From assembly GCA_021848765.1 (NCBI GenBank), contig JAJZTU010000166.1:1-7567 (forward strand): DNA of 7,567 bases, read 5' to 3'. The position numbers were made by a program, and so were the translations under genes. The notes beneath the pieces were generated by a model that saw only the letters and a program-made list of their open reading frames with translations, was not told where the DNA came from and made no database searches. Numbering within the stretch: position 1 is the first letter of the stretch; every line of letters begins with the position of its first letter. This DNA comes from Bacillota bacterium (GTDB lineage: Bacteria > Bacillota > GCA-003054495 > Carboxydocellales > JAJZTU01). Shown here piece by piece: positions 5,616 to 7,567 of this stretch.

Positions 5616-6881
5616 ATGATTGAGAAAATTACCCTGCCAAATGGGGTAAGGATAGTGGCCGAGGAGATTCCCTGGGTTCGTTCAGTAGCGGTGGGTATCT
5701 GGGTTCATGTAGGTTCAAGGGATGAAGATGAACAGGTTAACGGTATTTCCCATTTTATTGAGCACATGCTCTTTAAGGGAACTAAGCATAGAACCGCCAA
5801 ACAGTTGGCTGAGGCACTGGATGCCGTGGGTGGACAGCTTAATGCATTTACTTCCAAAGAATATACCTGTTTTTATGCCAAGGTCCTGGATGATCATGGT
5901 GATTTAGCAATTGATGTCCTCAGTGACATGTTTTTTAACTCCCTTTTTGCGGAGCAGGATATCAACAAAGAAAAGAATGTAGTTCTTGAAGAAATTAAAA
6001 TGTATGAAGATACACCGGATGATCTGGTTCATGACCTGTTTACCAGTACTCTGTTATGCGGCCATCCCCTGGGCAGGCCCATAATTGGTACTAAAGAGGT
6101 TATCAAAGCTGTGGACCGCAATGACCTGCTTGACTATTATAATCACCACTATGTTCCTGAACAGACGGTAGTGGCAATAGCAGGCAGCATCAAAGGTCAA
6201 AGCCTGATTAACAGTCTAAAAGAGATCTTTGGCTCCTGGAAGGGTGCCAAGCCACCGCGTCCTATGGTCCATCCCGTAAAGAACGCCCGGGCAGTAGTAA
6301 AGACCAAGGATATTGAGCAAGTACACCTCTGTCTGGGGACCCTGGGATTGCCCCTTGATCACAAAGATACCTATGTATTGCATTGTTTAAACAGCATTCT
6401 TGGTGGGGGCATCAGTTCCAGACTGTTTCAGACCATCAGGGAAGAGCGGGGATTGGCCTATTCGGTATACTCCTACTCCAGTTCCTATCAGGATTCCGGG
6501 CTTTTTGCAGTGTACGGCGGACTCAGCCAGGATAATCTGGAGGAGTTTCTCAGCTTGGTGTATGGAGAAATCGCTAACTTAGCCCAGAGGGGTGTTACTG
6601 CAGAAGAACTCACCCGTTCCAAGGAACAACTAAAAGGAAACCTTTTCCTGGGTCTGGAAAGTGTAAGCAGCAGGATGAGCAGGTTGGGCAAATCTGAGCT
6701 TTGTCTCAATAGAATAATGGCTCCTGAGGAAATTGCCGAGAGAATCAATGAAGTTTCCTTAAGTGAGGTAAAGCGGTTGGCCGGCGAACTGTTGGAGAGT
6801 CATTCCTTTACTGTAAGCGCCATTGGTCCGGCAGGGACTGAGGAAAAAGTCAACAACTGGCTGGGAAGCAGAAAGTATTAG
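5616..6881 (+). CDS. mlpA: M16 family zinc peptidase (MlpA/YmxG type)
   Basis: This is a 421-residue cytoplasmic metallopeptidase of the pitrilysin / mitochondrial processing peptidase beta family, which cleaves short peptides or unfolded segments inside a clamshell chamber. The inverted zinc motif HFIEH occupies 46-50, with ligands His46 and His50, general base Glu49, and third ligand Glu126 in VVLEEI, 76 residues after His50 as the family requires. The C-terminal inactive half carries the conserved RGLAY segment (Arg278, Tyr282) of the second domain. Length equals one full two-domain M16B subunit, so it probably works as a dimer. The start is fixed by AAGGAGG at 5600-5606, 9 bases before the ATG. 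Gene order after pnp and ylxY matches Bacillus mlpA, whose reported effect is on extracellular protease gene expression; whether that holds here is unknown. dut follows after 29 bases with no terminator, suggesting one message. Confidence 0.96.
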   Translation: MIEKITLPNGVRIVAEEIPWVRSVAVGIWVHVGSRDEDEQVNGISHFIEHMLFKGTKHRTAKQLAEALDAVGGQLNAFTSKEYTCFYAKVLDDHGDLAIDVLSDMFFNSLFAEQDINKEKNVVLEEIKMYEDTPDDLVHDLFTSTLLCGHPLGRPIIGTKEVIKAVDRNDLLDYYNHHYVPEQTVVAIAGSIKGQSLINSLKEIFGSWKGAKPPRPMVHPVKNARAVVKTKDIEQVHLCLGTLGLPLDHKDTYVLHCLNSILGGGISSRLFQTIREERGLAYSVYSYSSSYQDSGLFAVYGGLSQDNLEEFLSLVYGEIANLAQRGVTAEELTRSKEQLKGNLFLGLESVSSRMSRLGKSELCLNRIMAPEEIAERINEVSLSEVKRLAGELLESHSFTVSAIGPAGTEEKVNNWLGSRKY

Positions 6882-6910
6882 GGCCCACAAGGCTGAAATT
6901 TGGAGACGTG

Positions 6911-7366
6911 GTGACAGTGAAGGTCAAGGTATGCTTTGAAAAAGTCCCTGGGTGTGAGGATATCCCTGTACCCAGGTATTTAACCTTAGGTTCTGCAGGT
7001 ATGGATTTATGTGCTGCTGTAGATGAACCGGTGGAAATCCCGCCCGGCGAGATTAAATTCATTAAGACAGGCTTGAAAATTAGCCTGCCTGCCGGCATAG
7101 AAGCCCAGATTCGCCCCCGCAGCGGGCTGGCGCTGAAGTATGGCATCTCTCTGGTCAACACGCCTGGCACAGTGGATGCGGATTACAGGGGCGAGATAGG
7201 CTTAATTGTGATTAACTTCGGCAAGGCGCCCTTTACCGTTAACCGGGGTGACCGGATAGCCCAAATGGTGCTTAACCAGGTAGTCCAGGGTGAATTGGTG
7301 GAAGTAGAATGCCTGGAGGAAACGGAGCGTTCCTCCGGTGGGTTTGGCCATACCGGCGTACGTTAG
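6911..7366 (+). CDS. dut: dUTP diphosphatase (trimeric dUTPase)
   Basis: dUTPase hydrolyses dUTP to dUMP and pyrophosphate, keeping uracil out of DNA and feeding thymidylate synthesis. All five motifs of the homotrimeric family are present: GSAGMDL (27-33), RPRSGLA (68-74), NTPGTVDADYRG (83-94) with catalytic Asp89, RGDRIAQ (112-118), and the C-terminal RSSGGFGHTG arm (140-149) that closes over the neighbouring active site. The length of about 151 residues is normal. The start is uncertain among three in-frame GTG codons at 6908, 6911 and 6917. GGAG at 6902-6905 is best spaced for 6911, and 6908 is too close. It is probably co-transcribed with the peptidase gene. The stop is followed after only 4 bases by the repeat cluster. 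Confidence 0.97.
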   Translation: MTVKVKVCFEKVPGCEDIPVPRYLTLGSAGMDLCAAVDEPVEIPPGEIKFIKTGLKISLPAGIEAQIRPRSGLALKYGISLVNTPGTVDADYRGEIGLIVINFGKAPFTVNRGDRIAQMVLNQVVQGELVEVECLEETERSSGGFGHTGVR

Positions 7367-7370
7367 CCTA

Positions 7371-7499
7371 TCGACCGTCGGATATCGGCCTACTTTGGCC
7401 GAACTCTTTTCGTCGACCGTCGGATATCGGACCTGCTTTGGCCGGACTCTTTTTTGTCTCCGGTCGGATACCTGCCCCGGTTGGGTGCTCTTAGCTCCG
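7371..7499. repeat. Tandem repeat cluster, about 43-base units with hairpin and T-run
   Basis: The 18-base sequence TCGACCGTCGGATATCGG occurs identically at 7371-7388 and 7413-7430. The similarity continues through each unit (CTTTGGCCG then a CTC-TTTT tail), giving units of 42 bases (7371-7412) and 44 bases (7413-7456). A third, diverged copy starts near 7457 (CGGTCGGATACCTG). In unit 1 TCGGCC (7385-7390) pairs with GGCCGA (7397-7402), and T4 follows at 7407-7410. Unit 2 forms the same stem with one bulged A and ends in T6 at 7450-7455. Short repeats and their spacing exclude a CRISPR array. They may act as tandem terminators for dut or belong to a dispersed intergenic repeat family. Orientation is unknown. 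Confidence 0.85.
7434..7455 (+). terminator. Possible terminator for the peptidase-dut unit inside repeat unit 2
   Basis: The bulged stem of unit 2 (7427-7433 with 7440-7445) is followed by T6 at 7450-7455, after four intervening bases. The stem is short and the gap to the T-run longer than usual, so it would be a weak terminator. Unit 1 offers a similar but poorer structure with T4. Confidence 0.35.
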
Positions 7500-7567
7500 T
7501 ACCAAGTCGCTCTAAGCTTGGTCTGCTAATAGAATCGACCAACCTCGCTGATGGGTCGTCCGTGACC
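7500..7567. other. Non-coding tail, no gene recognised
   Basis: No convincing gene is seen on either strand. ACCAAG (7501-7506) and CTTGGT (7517-7522) can form a 6-pair stem with a 10-base loop, and CGACC (7536-7540) can pair with GGTCG (7554-7558). These may continue the repeat structure or begin an element beyond the window. Too little sequence is available to decide. Confidence 0.5.

Noticed and set aside
7371..7499. CRISPR array
   Set aside because: The repeat block is 18 bases, the intervening sequences are themselves similar, and only two good copies exist.
7309..7529. Two overlapping short reading frames running from the end of dut through the repeats
   Set aside because: They have no ribosome-binding site, overlap dut out of frame, and their sequence only reflects the DNA repeats.

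Overview
The window looks like a chromosomal housekeeping segment from a spore-forming, Gram-positive member of the Firmicutes, most likely a clostridium of the Desulfotomaculum/Pelotomaculum (Peptococcaceae) type. The evidence is the gene order ribF - rpsO - pnp - ylxY-like deacetylase - M16 peptidase (the Bacillus ribC-rpsO-pnp-ylxY-mlpA neighbourhood), followed by dut. Strong AGGAGG ribosome-binding sites, GTG starts, a short secreted D-Ala-D-Ala carboxypeptidase and moderate G+C also fit. The genus is inferred from gene order and style, not from a search. All genes are on the + strand.

Layout. Positions 1-544 are the 3' part of ribF (FAD synthesis). At 541-602 there is an unusually complete sigma-A promoter with an AT-rich upstream tract, and an imperfect palindrome lies in its spacer. 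It drives two small genes: a helical protein of unknown function (632-862) and a basic DUF4258-like protein (881-1102). A 135-base leader with two hairpins precedes rpsO (1238-1507), which ends at a short terminator. pnp (1665-3761) has its own leader and ends at a very strong terminator. Next come a catalytic-domain-only D-alanyl-D-alanine carboxypeptidase (3864-4685) and a membrane-anchored YlxY-type polysaccharide deacetylase whose first catalytic motif is degenerate (4754-5494), followed by a terminator. The last unit is an M16 zinc peptidase (5616-6881) and dut (6911-7366), 29 bases apart and probably co-transcribed. Directly after dut, 7371-7499 holds tandem repeats of about 43 bases, each with a hairpin and T-run, and then roughly 70 bases with no gene I can identify.

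How the genes fit together. rpsO and pnp link ribosome assembly and RNA turnover, and both show leader structures consistent with post-transcriptional control. The carboxypeptidase and deacetylase act on cell-wall or spore peptidoglycan. The peptidase and dUTPase are processing and nucleotide-hygiene enzymes. The parts that gene order does not explain are the two-gene unit between ribF and rpsO with its own promoter and operator-like palindrome, the altered active site of the deacetylase, and the repeat cluster after dut.
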